The notes: generated from the sequence alone by a model not told the origin. A stretch of 64,000 bases of DNA from CBHTSZ01 sp966095765 (GCA_966095765.1 CBHTSZ010000003.1:87887-151886); one strand, 5' to 3'; numbered from the stretch's first letter, positions 25,352-34,769 are shown. A program made the numbers and translations.

Positions 25352-26635
25352 TTATTTGACCGGGTCGCTCGGCAGCGGAAACTGTAGCGCAAATGCTTCA
25401 ACTTCCGAGCGGAGCTGCGCGAGGCGCATAGGGTGATCGCGGGCTTCGATGGCCTGAGACATCCAGTCCGCAAGACGCGCCATATGCTCTTCCTTGAGAC
25501 CGCGCGTTGTGATCGCTGGGGTTCCGAGACGAATCCCGCTCGGTCGGAATGGCGGGAGCGTGTCGTCGGGTATGGCATTTTTGTTGAGTGTTAGGCCGAT
25601 CGCATCACAAGCTGCCTCGACGACACTGCCATCGATGCCAAAACTTGCCTGAACATCAGCAAGAATCAAGTGGTTGCTAGTGCCGCCAGTAACAAGCTTG
25701 AAGCCACGCGCCTGAAGCTCTTCGGCAAGCCGTGCTGCGTTTGCCACTACTTGGTGCGCATAGTCCTTAAACTCAGGCTGAAGCGCCTCGTAGAACGCAA
25801 CTGCTTTTGCCGCAATCACGTGCATATGTGGACCGCCCTGCATACCTGGAAATACCGCCCGGTCGATGAGGGTCGGGATGTTTTCGAGCGTTTTTTCAGG
25901 AGCCTTCAGTGGGTTGCCGACGACGCCGCGGCTGAGGATCAACCCACCACGCGGACCGCGAAGCGTCTTGTGAGTGGTCGTCGTGATAACGTGAAAGCCG
26001 TAGTCAAACGGATTTTTAGCGACGCCGCCGGCAATCAGCCCGGCAACATGTGCCATATCAGCCATGAGCAGCGCACCGACTTCGTTGCCAATCTCGGCAA
26101 ACTTGGCATAATCAAGCTCACGTGGATAGCCAGAGAAACCAGCTAGGACGATTTTTGGACGATGCTCGAGTGCGAGAGCTCGCAACTCGTCATAGTCGAT
26201 CTCACCGCTCCCGGTATCCTTCATCTTGTAGCGGACAAAGTTGTAGAGCTTTGCACTTCTCGTCACTGGCGCACCATGAGTCAGGTGGCCGCCGTGACTG
26301 AGATCCATCGCAAGCACCGTGTCACCTGGTTCAAGCCAGGCACTGTAGACGGCTTCATTTGCCGGTGCACCGCTGTGCGGTTGGACGTTAGCGTGATCAG
26401 CCCCGAATAGCTGCTTGGCGCGGTCGATCGCAAGCTGTTCGAGCGGATCAGTAAACTCTTGACCGCCGTAATAGCGTTTACCTGGGTAACCTTCGGAATA
26501 TTTGTTCGTAAAGATACTGCCGAGCGCTTCGAGCACCTCGGCACTGACGTAGTTTTCAGATGGGATCAGCTCAAGACCTGCTCGTTGGCGAGCAGTTTCA
26601 TCGGCTATTAATTTTTTGGTTGCATCATCTTTCAT
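25352..26635 (-). CDS. glyA: Serine hydroxymethyltransferase
   Basis: A 427-residue PLP enzyme converting serine and tetrahydrofolate to glycine and methylene-THF. The PLP-lysine motif TTTTHKTLRGPRGG and the N-terminal LIPSENYVSAEVLEALGSIFTNKYSEGYPGKRYYGG block are clear (shown here only in part: LIPSENYVS, YPGKRYYGG). GGGAGGAGC lies 5 nt before the start. Monocistronic by spacing: 77 nt separate it from rnc. Confidence 0.97.
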   Translation of the reverse strand: MKDDATKKLIADETARQRAGLELIPSENYVSAEVLEALGSIFTNKYSEGYPGKRYYGGQEFTDPLEQLAIDRAKQLFGADHANVQPHSGAPANEAVYSAWLEPGDTVLAMDLSHGGHLTHGAPVTRSAKLYNFVRYKMKDTGSGEIDYDELRALALEHRPKIVLAGFSGYPRELDYAKFAEIGNEVGALLMADMAHVAGLIAGGVAKNPFDYGFHVITTTTHKTLRGPRGGLILSRGVVGNPLKAPEKTLENIPTLIDRAVFPGMQGGPHMHVIAAKAVAFYEALQPEFKDYAHQVVANAARLAEELQARGFKLVTGGTSNHLILADVQASFGIDGSVVEAACDAIGLTLNKNAIPDDTLPPFRPSGIRLGTPAITTRGLKEEHMARLADWMSQAIEARDHPMRLAQLRSEVEAFALQFPLPSDPVK

Positions 26636-26712
26636 GGTCGCTCCTCCCTGTTTCAGGATGTGATGGTTCGTACTCGGTCGAAAGGATGTTGCTAGATCAT
26701 AGGGCTAGTCTA

Positions 26713-27444
26713 TCACTTATCGCTGTTTTTCTTGCCGCGAGTTTTGTAGGCCTGGAGTGCTGCGGTCGCAGCCTGTTGCTGGGCAATTTGTTTGGAGTGA
26801 CCGGTACCAGTACCCATCAGTTCGTTGCCAACATACACGCCAAGGGTAAAGATCTTTTCGTGGTCAGGACCAACCTCTTCGATAACCCGGTACTGTGGTG
26901 TCATGCCGTCAATACTCTGAGAAACTTCCTGCAGGTGAGACTTTGGGTCACGCCAGCTCTCTGTCTCGAGGATACCTTCGAGCTTTGAGAGAATGTTCTT
27001 GGCAATAAAGTCAGCGGCCACATCATAGCCTTTTTCGAGATAGATGGCGCCAATGAGCGCTTCGAAGGCGTTTGCCAGGATCTGCTGACGAGCACGGTCA
27101 CTGCCCCGTTTTTCACCGCGAGAGAGGCGCAACAGTGGTTCATAACCGAGGTTTGCACCAGCTTCACCGATACTCTCAGTGCGCACGAGTGCAGAACGCC
27201 AGCTTGTCAGGATACCTTCCGGTTCGTCGTAATTACGGTAGAGATGATCGGTTACTACCAGTTCAAGTACCGCGTCACCGAGAAACTCAAGGCGTTCGTT
27301 GTGAACACGGGCGCTCTTTTTGTGCTCGTTCATGTAGCTGCGGTGTGTGAAGGCATCGATCAGCAGGTTGACATCACCGAACTCAAACCCGAGTTTTTCA
27401 CGGGCGAAGTCTTGGTATGGGAGTGTATCAACGTGGTGCATCAT
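26713..27444 (-). CDS. rnc: Ribonuclease III
   Basis: A 243-residue enzyme cutting double-stranded RNA in rRNA and mRNA processing. The catalytic signature HNERLEFLGDAVLELVVTD is present, and the C-terminal third is a dsRNA-binding domain (DPKSHLQEVSQ.., GTGHSKQIAQQQAA). It follows the Nudix gene by 6 nt, in a nusB-nudix-rnc operon. Confidence 0.96.
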   Translation of the reverse strand: MMHHVDTLPYQDFAREKLGFEFGDVNLLIDAFTHRSYMNEHKKSARVHNERLEFLGDAVLELVVTDHLYRNYDEPEGILTSWRSALVRTESIGEAGANLGYEPLLRLSRGEKRGSDRARQQILANAFEALIGAIYLEKGYDVAADFIAKNILSKLEGILETESWRDPKSHLQEVSQSIDGMTPQYRVIEEVGPDHEKIFTLGVYVGNELMGTGTGHSKQIAQQQAATAALQAYKTRGKKNSDK

Positions 27445-27450
27445 ATCTCT

Positions 27451-27963
27451 TTATAGTCCTTGCTGCCGAATACGTTTCATGGCGAGCAGCATCAACTTGC
27501 CGATGTCTTCGTACTCGATAGCTTCGAGGGCATCATGGAACTTAAACCATTTTATACCGTTCATCCAGTCTTCTTTCTTGATAGCGTCCGTATCTCCGAG
27601 CGCTTTCACGAGATAGATCTGAGTAGTCATGAGTACGAGCGTGCTCACGCGGCGGTAGCGGAAATGGATCTTGCCGAGCCAACAGATGGCTTCAGCTTCC
27701 GTGATACCAGCTTCTTCACCGATCTCACGGAGTGCGGTTTCCTGGGCAGTTTCACCCTCTTCGATGTGACCTTTTGGAATTGTCCAGCGGTCCTTGGCAT
27801 CTTGGATGAGAAGGATCTCTACTTCGCCTTTTTTGTTGCGACGAAACACGATTCCGCCGGCGGTTGGTTCGCGAACGACTTCATCGATCGACTGTTTTTT
27901 ACGAGAAAAATACTTCTTAAACTTGTCGATCTGGCCGTCAAACTTTGGCTTTTGCATCGGCAT
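27451..27963 (-). CDS. Nudix hydrolase (Ap4A-hydrolase-like)
   Basis: A 170-residue protein with a basic N-terminus (KFKKYFSRKKQS), a TAGGIVFR strand and a complete Nudix box GHIEEGETAQETALREIGEEAGI. The AGGIVFRR entry and length fit the MutT/Ap4A hydrolase group. Its start overlaps the last 26 nt of nusB, with GGAG 6 nt before the ATG, so translation is coupled. Placement between nusB and rnc suggests RNA-related housekeeping, but the substrate is unknown. Confidence 0.88.
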   Translation of the reverse strand: MPMQKPKFDGQIDKFKKYFSRKKQSIDEVVREPTAGGIVFRRNKKGEVEILLIQDAKDRWTIPKGHIEEGETAQETALREIGEEAGITEAEAICWLGKIHFRYRRVSTLVLMTTQIYLVKALGDTDAIKKEDWMNGIKWFKFHDALEAIEYEDIGKLMLLAMKRIRQQGL

Positions 27964-28399
27964 CTTTGTCTCCTACCAGCGTTCGATAGGCGGTGCCGAG
28001 GACACCGTTGACGAACTTGCTGGAGTTATCAGAACCGAATGCTTTTGCGAGCTCGACTGCTTCGTTGATCGCGACCTTTGGTGGTACGAGATCACCCGAC
28101 TCCTTGAGCTCATAGATAGCCATACGGAGAATCGTGCGGTCGACACGAGCAATCTGGTCGATCGGCCATTCGGGCGCGATCGGCTGCAAAAGTGCATCTA
28201 GCTCAGCGGCGTTCTTTAAAACACCCTGCACGAGCTGCTCGATAAAAGCGGTGTCCTCGACAGTATCCTTATAGCGCTCGATATTACGAGCGAGGATATC
28301 GTCGATCGACACGTTTGGATCTTCGCATTGGGTGCGGAACTCACACTCATACAGACTCTGCAGAGCAATGATTCGTCCGAGGTGTCGATTTGATGCCAT
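27938..28399 (-). CDS. nusB: Transcription antitermination factor NusB
   Basis: A 153-residue all-helical protein with the NusB features RIIALQSLYECEF near the start and AINEAVELAKAFGSDNSSKFVNGVLGTAYR (partly quoted: INEAVELAKAFG, KFVNGVLG) at the C-terminus. With S10 it binds boxA of rRNA leaders. TATAGT lies about 30 nt upstream of the ATG. First gene of the nusB-nudix-rnc operon. Confidence 0.94.
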   Translation of the reverse strand: MASNRHLGRIIALQSLYECEFRTQCEDPNVSIDDILARNIERYKDTVEDTAFIEQLVQGVLKNAAELDALLQPIAPEWPIDQIARVDRTILRMAIYELKESGDLVPPKVAINEAVELAKAFGSDNSSKFVNGVLGTAYRTLVGDKDADAKAKV

Positions 28400-28446
28400 A
28401 TCGGTTCTTTTTGCTTACGTTAAATTACTAAAGACTATACACTGAG

Positions 28447-28590
28447 CTACTTTTGTTTGCCAGTTTCGCGCTTTGTCGTGCGAACCTTGACTGGTGACTT
28501 GCCGTTAACGACACGAGCCAGCTTCAGCACGAGGTGTGAACGACGAAGACCGGTCTTGCGCGGGCTAGTCTGCTTCTTTGGTTTACCCAT
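28447..28590 (-). CDS. rpmF: 50S ribosomal protein bL32
   Basis: A 47-residue basic protein starting MGKPKKQTSPRKTGLRRSH, matching the start and RR-H layout of bL32. The frame is open upstream, but AAAGGAG lies 9 nt before the ATG at 28590, which fixes the start. No zinc-binding cysteines are present (C-minus form). A consensus promoter lies 44 nt upstream. Confidence 0.87.
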   Translation of the reverse strand: MGKPKKQTSPRKTGLRRSHLVLKLARVVNGKSPVKVRTTKRETGKQK

Positions 28591-28633
28591 GTAAAAAGTA
28601 CTCCTTTGCGGTTGATGATTAAACTTGGTAGTT

Positions 28634-28662
28634 ATTGTACCAGTAACAGCGGTAATTCTCAA
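28634..28662 (-). promoter_or_regulatory. Promoter of rpmF
   Basis: TTGAGA, a 17-nt spacer and TACAAT on the minus strand. Confidence 0.75.
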
Positions 28663-28680
28663 GTGGAACCCGTATGAACA

Positions 28681-28709
28681 TTGACAATATATAGTATTTA
28701 TGCTAATAT
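28681..28709 (+). promoter_or_regulatory. Consensus promoter of the 28770 gene
   Basis: TTGACA, a 17-nt spacer and TAATAT: a perfect -35 at ideal spacing, divergent from the rpmF promoter. Confidence 0.85.
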
Positions 28710-28769
28710 AGACATATTGGGATGTTGTCTCATCTCAACGATCCCTTCATCGTTCGAAAGGTACAACGC

Positions 28770-29114
28770 ATGTACATCGTCTTGACCTCGTATGTCTTCG
28801 GCGCGATCGTCATCTTCGTCATCCCGATGATGGCGGCACTCATGTGGTCCTCTACCTACCAAGGTACGCGCGTCCAACGTCTCGCGGCGTGGCAGCTCGT
28901 CACGCTGCTCGCCACCACCATGCTCGCTCTCTACACGTACTTCTACGTACGTCCGACTGGTGAGGTGGTAACCCTCCTCGCCGAAACGCCCCTATGGGTG
29001 TCGTGTGGGGCTGGCATCGTCCTGAGCTTCGTGCTCGGCGCCCTGCGGTGGCACCTCTCGAACAAGCTGCATCTGCTGGAGCAGCGTCTCGCAAGAGCCA
29101 TCCTCCAGCGCTGA
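28770..29114 (+). CDS. Small G+C-rich membrane protein
   Basis: A 114-residue protein with three hydrophobic spans (about 3-27, 43-60 and 75-95) and an amphipathic C-terminus (LSNKLHLLEQRLARAILQR). No family recognised. AAAGG lies 8 nt before the ATG at 28770; an in-frame ATG at 28722 is also possible. Third codon positions are mostly C or G, clearly richer than in neighbouring genes, which suggests recent acquisition. It has its own strong promoter and terminator. Confidence 0.65.
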   Translation: MYIVLTSYVFGAIVIFVIPMMAALMWSSTYQGTRVQRLAAWQLVTLLATTMLALYTYFYVRPTGEVVTLLAETPLWVSCGAGIVLSFVLGALRWHLSNKLHLLEQRLARAILQR

Positions 29115-29134
29115 CGCACCACCACGAAGGGATC

Positions 29135-29160
29135 GGCCCCGCCATAGAGCGGGGCCTTTT
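29135..29160 (+). terminator. Terminator of the 28770 gene
   Basis: GGCCCCGC / GCGGGGCC stem with 6-nt loop, then TTTT. Confidence 0.88.
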
Positions 29161-29185
29161 CCATTTTTCGGTTACTTTTTAGCTC

Positions 29186-31603
29186 CTAAACGACGATATT
29201 GACGAGGCGCCCTGGCACCACGATAACGCGCTTTGGCTCGCTGCCTGCGAGGAATTCTTGGACGCGTTCATTTTCAAGTGCAGCAGTTTCAAGTCCAGCT
29301 TTGTCGGTCTCCTTTGAGACAACGACTTCAGCACGGACCTTGCCGTTGACCTGGATGGCAATCGTCACGGTGTCTTCGACAGTTAGACTATCGTCCCAGA
29401 CTGGCCACGGTTCAGTGTGCACAGAACCCTCGTGACCGAGCTGTTGCCACATCTCCTCCGCAATATGCGGCGCGAACGGTGCAACCAGCTGAGTCAGAAT
29501 ACTTAGAGCCTCTTTCCAGGCACCACCACCGATACCGTTCACCTTCGCCTTGTAGAGGTCGTTTACAAGCTCCATCTGGGCAGCAATAGCTGTGTTGAAA
29601 CTGAGGCGCTCGAGGTCACCTGTCACCTTTTTGACGGCCTTGTGAATGGCTGCCACAGGTGTTTCGTCATCCGTGTTTGCCTCGAGGTGCTCTTGAACAA
29701 GCGTCCAGATACGGTTAAGGAAACGGTAGGTGCCGGCGATCCCGTTCGGATCCCAAGCGGCGTCGAGGTCATATGGCGCAATAAAGAGTTCGTAGGTGCG
29801 AAGTGCATCCGCCCCGTAACCAGCATCGATCAGCTCAAGCGGGTCAACAACGTTCCCTTTGCTTTTGCTCATCTTGAAACCATCAGGCGCATTGATATAC
29901 CCGTTATAGACGAGTTTTTTAACTGGCTCACGAACATCAACAAGACCCATGTCAGCAAATGCCTTTGTCCAGAAACGGCTATAGAGCAAGTGACTCACCG
30001 CGTGGTCACCACCGCAGTAGTAATCGATCGGCATCCAGTAGTCGGCCTTCGTCTTATCCCAAGCAGCTGCATCATTTTTCGGATCGGTGTAGCGAAGGTA
30101 GTACCAGCTCGAGCAGGCATAGCCGTCCATCGTATCAGTCTCGCGTTTTGCAGGACCGCCACACTTCGGGCACTCGACGTTTACCCAATCATCAACGCGG
30201 CCGAGCACGCCAACACCGCTACCGTCCGGCTCGTAGTTCTCAACAGGCGGCAGCACGACTGGCAACTGTTCTTCGGGCACAGGAACCGCACCATCCTTTT
30301 CACAGTGAATAATCGGGATCGGCGCGCCCCAGTAGCGTTGGCGAGAGATTAACCAGTCGCGCATACGGTAGTTAGTCTTCTCACTGCCCTTGCCTTCTCG
30401 CTCCAGGTGAGTCACGATCTGTTCACGAGCGGCCGCAGAATCAACGCCGTCATATGGCCCTGAGGCCTTAAGTACTCCATCGCCGTGATAGCACTCTTCG
30501 TCAGTTCCTTCGGGTTTTTCGATAACTTCAACGATCGGAAGATCGAACTTTTTCGCAAATGCATGGTCGCGTTCATCGTGGGCTGGAACCGCCATGATCG
30601 CACCGGTGCCGTAACCAGTTAGCACGTAGTCAGCGATCCAGACAGGGAGCTTTTCGTTGGTTAACGGATTGACCGCATACGAACCCGTAAAGACGCCTGT
30701 CTTTTCACGGTTCGTCTCCTGACGCTCGATATCTGATTTTTTATTGGTCTCATGGATATAGGCCTCAACGTCAGTCAAGTGCTCCTCGGTGGCCAGGCTC
30801 ATCACCAGCTCGTGCTCAGGAGCAAGCACCAAGAACGTCGCTCCATACAAGGTGTCCGGGCGGGTCGTAAAGACCTTGATCGTTTCGTTACCACCCTCAA
30901 CCGCAAAATCAACTTCGGCACCAACGGAACGACCGATCCAGTTCTTTTGCATCGCTTTGATGCCTTCCGGCCAGTCGAGTGCGTCAACGTTGTCAAGCAG
31001 CTCATCAGCGTAGGCGGTAATCCGGAAGAACCACTGCTTCATCAACTTTTTAACGACTTCGTTGCCGCAGCGCCAACACTTACCGGCTTCAACTTGCTCG
31101 TTCGCAAGCACGGTCTTGTCGACCGGACACCACCACTGTTCACGTTCAGCTTGGTAGGCGAGGTCACGCTCAAATAGTTTCGTAAAGATCCATTGAGTCC
31201 AGCGGTAGTATTCAGGATCAGTCGTGTTGAGCTCACGCGACCAATCGATACTCATACCGAGGCGCATGAACTGGTTCTTGAAGTTCTTGATGTTCTCTAG
31301 CGTGCTAACGGCAGGAGGTGTGCCCGTCTTGATCGCGTAATTTTCAGCAGGTAGACCGAATGTATCCCAGCCGATCGGATTCAGTACGTTGTAGCCGCGT
31401 TGTCGATTGTAGCGCGCGATAACATCAACGATCGAATAGTTTCGGACATGGCCAACATGAAGACCAGCACCACTCGGGTATGGGAACATGCCGGCGACAT
31501 ACTTTTTTTCACGGTCATCGTTTTCTTGGACTTCATAGAGCTTGGAATCCAACCAAGCCTGTTGCCATTTGGACTCAATTTCAGCAGGACTGTAGCGTTT
31601 CAT
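29186..31603 (-). CDS. leuS: Leucyl-tRNA synthetase
   Basis: An 805-residue class I synthetase. The HIGH element is HVGHVRNYSIVDV, a zinc-type knuckle CPVDKTVLANEQVEAGKCWRC follows at about 160, the CP1 editing domain is present (TFLVLAPEHELV, TGAIMAVPAHDERD), and KMSKS reads MSKSKGN. It charges the three tRNA-Leu species seen in this window. A TATACT box 9 nt before the ATG makes it nearly leaderless. Confidence 0.97.
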   Translation of the reverse strand: MKRYSPAEIESKWQQAWLDSKLYEVQENDDREKKYVAGMFPYPSGAGLHVGHVRNYSIVDVIARYNRQRGYNVLNPIGWDTFGLPAENYAIKTGTPPAVSTLENIKNFKNQFMRLGMSIDWSRELNTTDPEYYRWTQWIFTKLFERDLAYQAEREQWWCPVDKTVLANEQVEAGKCWRCGNEVVKKLMKQWFFRITAYADELLDNVDALDWPEGIKAMQKNWIGRSVGAEVDFAVEGGNETIKVFTTRPDTLYGATFLVLAPEHELVMSLATEEHLTDVEAYIHETNKKSDIERQETNREKTGVFTGSYAVNPLTNEKLPVWIADYVLTGYGTGAIMAVPAHDERDHAFAKKFDLPIVEVIEKPEGTDEECYHGDGVLKASGPYDGVDSAAAREQIVTHLEREGKGSEKTNYRMRDWLISRQRYWGAPIPIIHCEKDGAVPVPEEQLPVVLPPVENYEPDGSGVGVLGRVDDWVNVECPKCGGPAKRETDTMDGYACSSWYYLRYTDPKNDAAAWDKTKADYWMPIDYYCGGDHAVSHLLYSRFWTKAFADMGLVDVREPVKKLVYNGYINAPDGFKMSKSKGNVVDPLELIDAGYGADALRTYELFIAPYDLDAAWDPNGIAGTYRFLNRIWTLVQEHLEANTDDETPVAAIHKAVKKVTGDLERLSFNTAIAAQMELVNDLYKAKVNGIGGGAWKEALSILTQLVAPFAPHIAEEMWQQLGHEGSVHTEPWPVWDDSLTVEDTVTIAIQVNGKVRAEVVVSKETDKAGLETAALENERVQEFLAGSEPKRVIVVPGRLVNIVV

Positions 31604-31691
31604 ATCTGTTACAGTATATCATTCGATATACCAGGTCGCATTCGGAAAAGTATGTGCGCACGACTTTCCTCTCATCGCTACTGTTATACGG

Positions 31692-32351
31692 CTACTCGTC
31701 GCTTACGTCGAGAGAGAGGAAGAACAAACCTGTTTCATGTTCGAGCGCTTCATAAAGCTCGTACGTTCCAGGATAAAGTTGGTCGACGCCCTGAACCTGT
31801 GACCACTCATAGATAAATTTGGGTGATTCGGATGGCGGCGGGCCGTCATAAGCCAGCTCATAAACATGGGTGAGAACGTGCGTGATCAACACGCCCTTGC
31901 TGAAAGTGCGCTGATCAACGAGACCGCGTCGCGTCGGCTGACCCGTGAGGTTGAACTGTTCCTTAAGCTCACGAACCACATGATCCTCGGGCGATTCACC
32001 ATAGTGCTGCTTACCCCCTGGAAATAGCAGCGTTCCAATGAACGGCTGATACTTGCGACGAGCGAGGATATACTCACCCCGTTTGTTTTTCAGCACGATA
32101 ACGCTGAGGATTTTTGCCTGCTTCCGTGGCTGTGAACTCTTGAGGCTAAGTCCGTCTACGTAGGTGAGGCCGCTCGGCGTGAGCGTATAGCCTGCATCTG
32201 TTTTCTCGACATACCCACCAGCTATCAACTGTTTTATGTGGTACATGAACGCGTTGCTTTCGAGCTGGGCAGGTTTGAGCTCGCTAAAGCGGAGCTCTCT
32301 GGCCTGCGATAAACGGCGGATGATATCTTTCTGAATATGGTGCTCAATCAT
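31692..32351 (-). CDS. Winged-helix plus Nudix-like protein with degenerate Nudix box
   Basis: A 219-residue protein. Residues 1-70 look like a winged helix (IIRRLSQARELRFSELKPAQLESNAFMYHIKQL quoted in part: LRFSELK, FMYHIKQLIAGGYVEK). Residues 85-200 form a Nudix fold, but the box GKQHYGE then RELKEQFNL has Gln and Asn where REUXEEXGU needs Glu and Gly. Catalysis may be lost, and a ligand-sensing regulator is plausible, as in NrtR-type proteins (which have the reverse domain order). Start at 32351 by AGG spacing. Confidence 0.65.
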   Translation of the reverse strand: MIEHHIQKDIIRRLSQARELRFSELKPAQLESNAFMYHIKQLIAGGYVEKTDAGYTLTPSGLTYVDGLSLKSSQPRKQAKILSVIVLKNKRGEYILARRKYQPFIGTLLFPGGKQHYGESPEDHVVRELKEQFNLTGQPTRRGLVDQRTFSKGVLITHVLTHVYELAYDGPPPSESPKFIYEWSQVQGVDQLYPGTYELYEALEHETGLFFLSLDVSDE

Positions 32352-32477
32352 TTTGATAACCTGTCTAGTCAATAGTATTTGAGTCAAAACGCACTGTCTA
32401 GCATGAGGGTTATGACGGACATATGCTAGGAGTGTCCCGGGACGGCAACTATCAACTACTTATCGGAGAAAAACGAT

Positions 32478-33383
32478 ATGAGTGAATACTTGAGTCCTGA
32501 TCAAGCATATGAAAACTACCAGCTAAAGCCTGACATGAGCGCGGAACGCTCCGCAACCGAGCAGCTCCTTGAAACCATGGGTATAGCTGCCATCGAAATG
32601 CCTCTCAGCAGCGATGATTTTCAGCGACTAAGCCACGGCATGGCCGTCTGTATCGAAGAGTGCCCTGATCTCCTAACAGATACGTTCTATAAGGCCGACT
32701 CTCGTTATGGCGGTGAGGTAGGCTATGTGCGCAAAGAAAAGAAGTTTGATAAACGAACCGGACTTCAGACCGATGATCCAAAGCACTACTTTCACTTCAT
32801 GGAGCGCTCACGGGATTATTGGCGAGATAAATTCGCAAGCGGACCAAAGGCACTACGCGACTTTCTCGAAGATGGGTTTGAGATCCATGATGCAATGATC
32901 AGCGTCGCCAAGCAAACCGTGGCTGAGCTCGAGAACACCCACCCGAACATGAGCCAACTCTACTTTCCCGATGGTGAGAGCTTCTCTTTTCTCCGGTTGC
33001 TACGATATGACGGCTACGAGCCATATGAAGGCATGGGCGAGGTAGCGAAACCACATTACGATATCGGCGGCGTCACCATCCAGGCTTATGCCGATGCTCC
33101 CGGCTTTTGGGCCGCGCCTGAAGGCATCGATGGCTCACGACACCATTTTGATACTGAAGAGCACCGAGCCTGGACTTTTCTCGGCAAAGGACATGAGAAG
33201 GTGTACGGCACGGAAGACTCGATGAAACCACTCTGGCACGGTGTCGATAGGATTATCCCTGCAGGCGTAACCTTCGTGCCAGAGCGCACGGCTGTCATCT
33301 TGTTTGTGGACGCACCGGAGGTTGACTATCACGTTCGAAAGTCAGACACCCTTCCACAGCTCGCAAGGGTGGCGATGAGGTAG
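32478..33383 (+). CDS. 2-oxoglutarate/Fe(II)-dependent oxygenase-like protein
   Basis: A 301-residue protein with the iron facial triad of the isopenicillin-N-synthase-like group: KPHYDIGG (HxD), LWHGVDRIIP (distal His), and PERTAVILFVD with the Arg that would hold 2-oxoglutarate. It should hydroxylate or oxidise an unknown small molecule or protein. GGAGAAAAACGAT precedes the ATG. It stands alone between divergent and convergent neighbours, so context gives no substrate. Confidence 0.78.
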   Translation: MSEYLSPDQAYENYQLKPDMSAERSATEQLLETMGIAAIEMPLSSDDFQRLSHGMAVCIEECPDLLTDTFYKADSRYGGEVGYVRKEKKFDKRTGLQTDDPKHYFHFMERSRDYWRDKFASGPKALRDFLEDGFEIHDAMISVAKQTVAELENTHPNMSQLYFPDGESFSFLRLLRYDGYEPYEGMGEVAKPHYDIGGVTIQAYADAPGFWAAPEGIDGSRHHFDTEEHRAWTFLGKGHEKVYGTEDSMKPLWHGVDRIIPAGVTFVPERTAVILFVDAPEVDYHVRKSDTLPQLARVAMR

Positions 33384-33386
33384 GTT

Positions 33387-34673
33387 CTAGTCTTCGGCAA
33401 CAGGACGGTCGAACTGATCGTCCTTTTTCCTGAGCCAAGACTCCGACTGCCTGACTAGCCTCTCTTCGTCTTCGGTGCTGTGCAGCAGTACCTTGACGGC
33501 CTCTTCGGCAAAGACTCCGTTTTGAGAGCCTTTCGCAAGGATAACCGCACCAGGCTTTAGGACACTATGCACAAAACCACCCGCAAGGTATGGGCTATCA
33601 AAGGATTTGACCTGGCAGCCTTTTGCGAGTGCGGCTGGCGCCAGATATTTTTGCGCGTCTGCCCCAATCGTAACCACCCACTCTATCTGGGCTGGATCGC
33701 AGAGCTTACCGATCTTCTCGTGAGCCTGCGCCGAGGTATTACCGAGTTCATTCATCGAACCGAGGATAGCAATACGCTGCGGCGCTTCGATCGCAAGCAG
33801 CGTCTTGAGAGCAGCCTCAACTGCCAGTGGGCTTGCGTTATAGGTATCATCAATAATCGTTGAGTTTTCTAAGCCTCGCAAAACCTGCATGCGCCCTGGA
33901 ACCGGCTTGATCTTGCTAAGCCCCATGACAACTTGCTGAGAGGTTAGTCCGAGCTTTGCACCCACGCACGCAGCGGCGAGCGCAGCCTTCAGGCTATGGT
34001 CACCTACCAGTTGGACTGTCACTGATGTCTCGCCCCACTCTGGAGTGATGAGTTTTCCGATGCGCCCGTCGAGCGGACTAGCCGGCTCCATGACGAGGCG
34101 ATACTCGGCCTTTTCGCCCAAGCCATACGTGTCGATCGTATGTGTATCAGCGTACTTTGCGTAATCCTCGGACACATCGTCACGGTTCACAACCGTCAGC
34201 TTCGCGAACTTCGCGATACTCAGCTCTTCCTTTGCGACTGCCTCTATGGTTCCGAAAAACTCCATGTGCTCTTCACTCACAGCGGTAACGAGCGCTATAT
34301 CTGGCGTGAGATATCGGCCAAACTGTGCGATATCGCCAGGTGTGTCGGTACCAAGTTCCTGCACGATGACGTCTACATCTTTCTCACCCTTGATACGGAG
34401 ATTCATGGCCTTGAGGACCATACGCCATTCTTTGCCTGAACGCGGATCAGTCGGATATTCCACGCCCATAATGGCCGTTGGAACACTAAAGTGCGTGTTG
34501 TGGTTGCCGTCGTGCGCTCGGACGCGGTACTTTTCGCTTAGCACCGTCGCGATAGCCTGTTTGGCTGAAGTCTTACCGACACTCCCGGCGATTAGCACCA
34601 GTAGCGGCTTGTGTTTCTTGAGATAGGCACGGGTTTTTCGTTCGAGCAACCTTTGGATAATTTTTTTCATCAT
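33387..34673 (-). CDS. murF: UDP-N-acetylmuramoyl-tripeptide--D-Ala-D-Ala ligase
   Basis: A 428-residue Mur ligase with ATP-binding IAGSVGKTSAKQ, the central-domain motifs NHNTHFSVP and EEHMEFFGT, the VGDHSLKAALAA element and the C-terminal DDTYNASPLAVEAAL. MurF adds D-Ala-D-Ala to the muramyl tripeptide; the matching ddl gene lies at 45.8 kb. It lacks the first, UDP-binding domain of typical MurF. A TATACT box is 11 nt before the ATG. Confidence 0.9.
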   Translation of the reverse strand: MMKKIIQRLLERKTRAYLKKHKPLLVLIAGSVGKTSAKQAIATVLSEKYRVRAHDGNHNTHFSVPTAIMGVEYPTDPRSGKEWRMVLKAMNLRIKGEKDVDVIVQELGTDTPGDIAQFGRYLTPDIALVTAVSEEHMEFFGTIEAVAKEELSIAKFAKLTVVNRDDVSEDYAKYADTHTIDTYGLGEKAEYRLVMEPASPLDGRIGKLITPEWGETSVTVQLVGDHSLKAALAAACVGAKLGLTSQQVVMGLSKIKPVPGRMQVLRGLENSTIIDDTYNASPLAVEAALKTLLAIEAPQRIAILGSMNELGNTSAQAHEKIGKLCDPAQIEWVVTIGADAQKYLAPAALAKGCQVKSFDSPYLAGGFVHSVLKPGAVILAKGSQNGVFAEEAVKVLLHSTEDEERLVRQSESWLRKKDDQFDRPVAED

Positions 34674-34769
34674 ACTTATGTTTCAGTATACGGAAAAACC
34701 TCTCTCATGAGAAACTTCGCCCGTTTTTATTGTCTAAAACCCCAGGAGCCTGACGATGGATGCTGCGGG

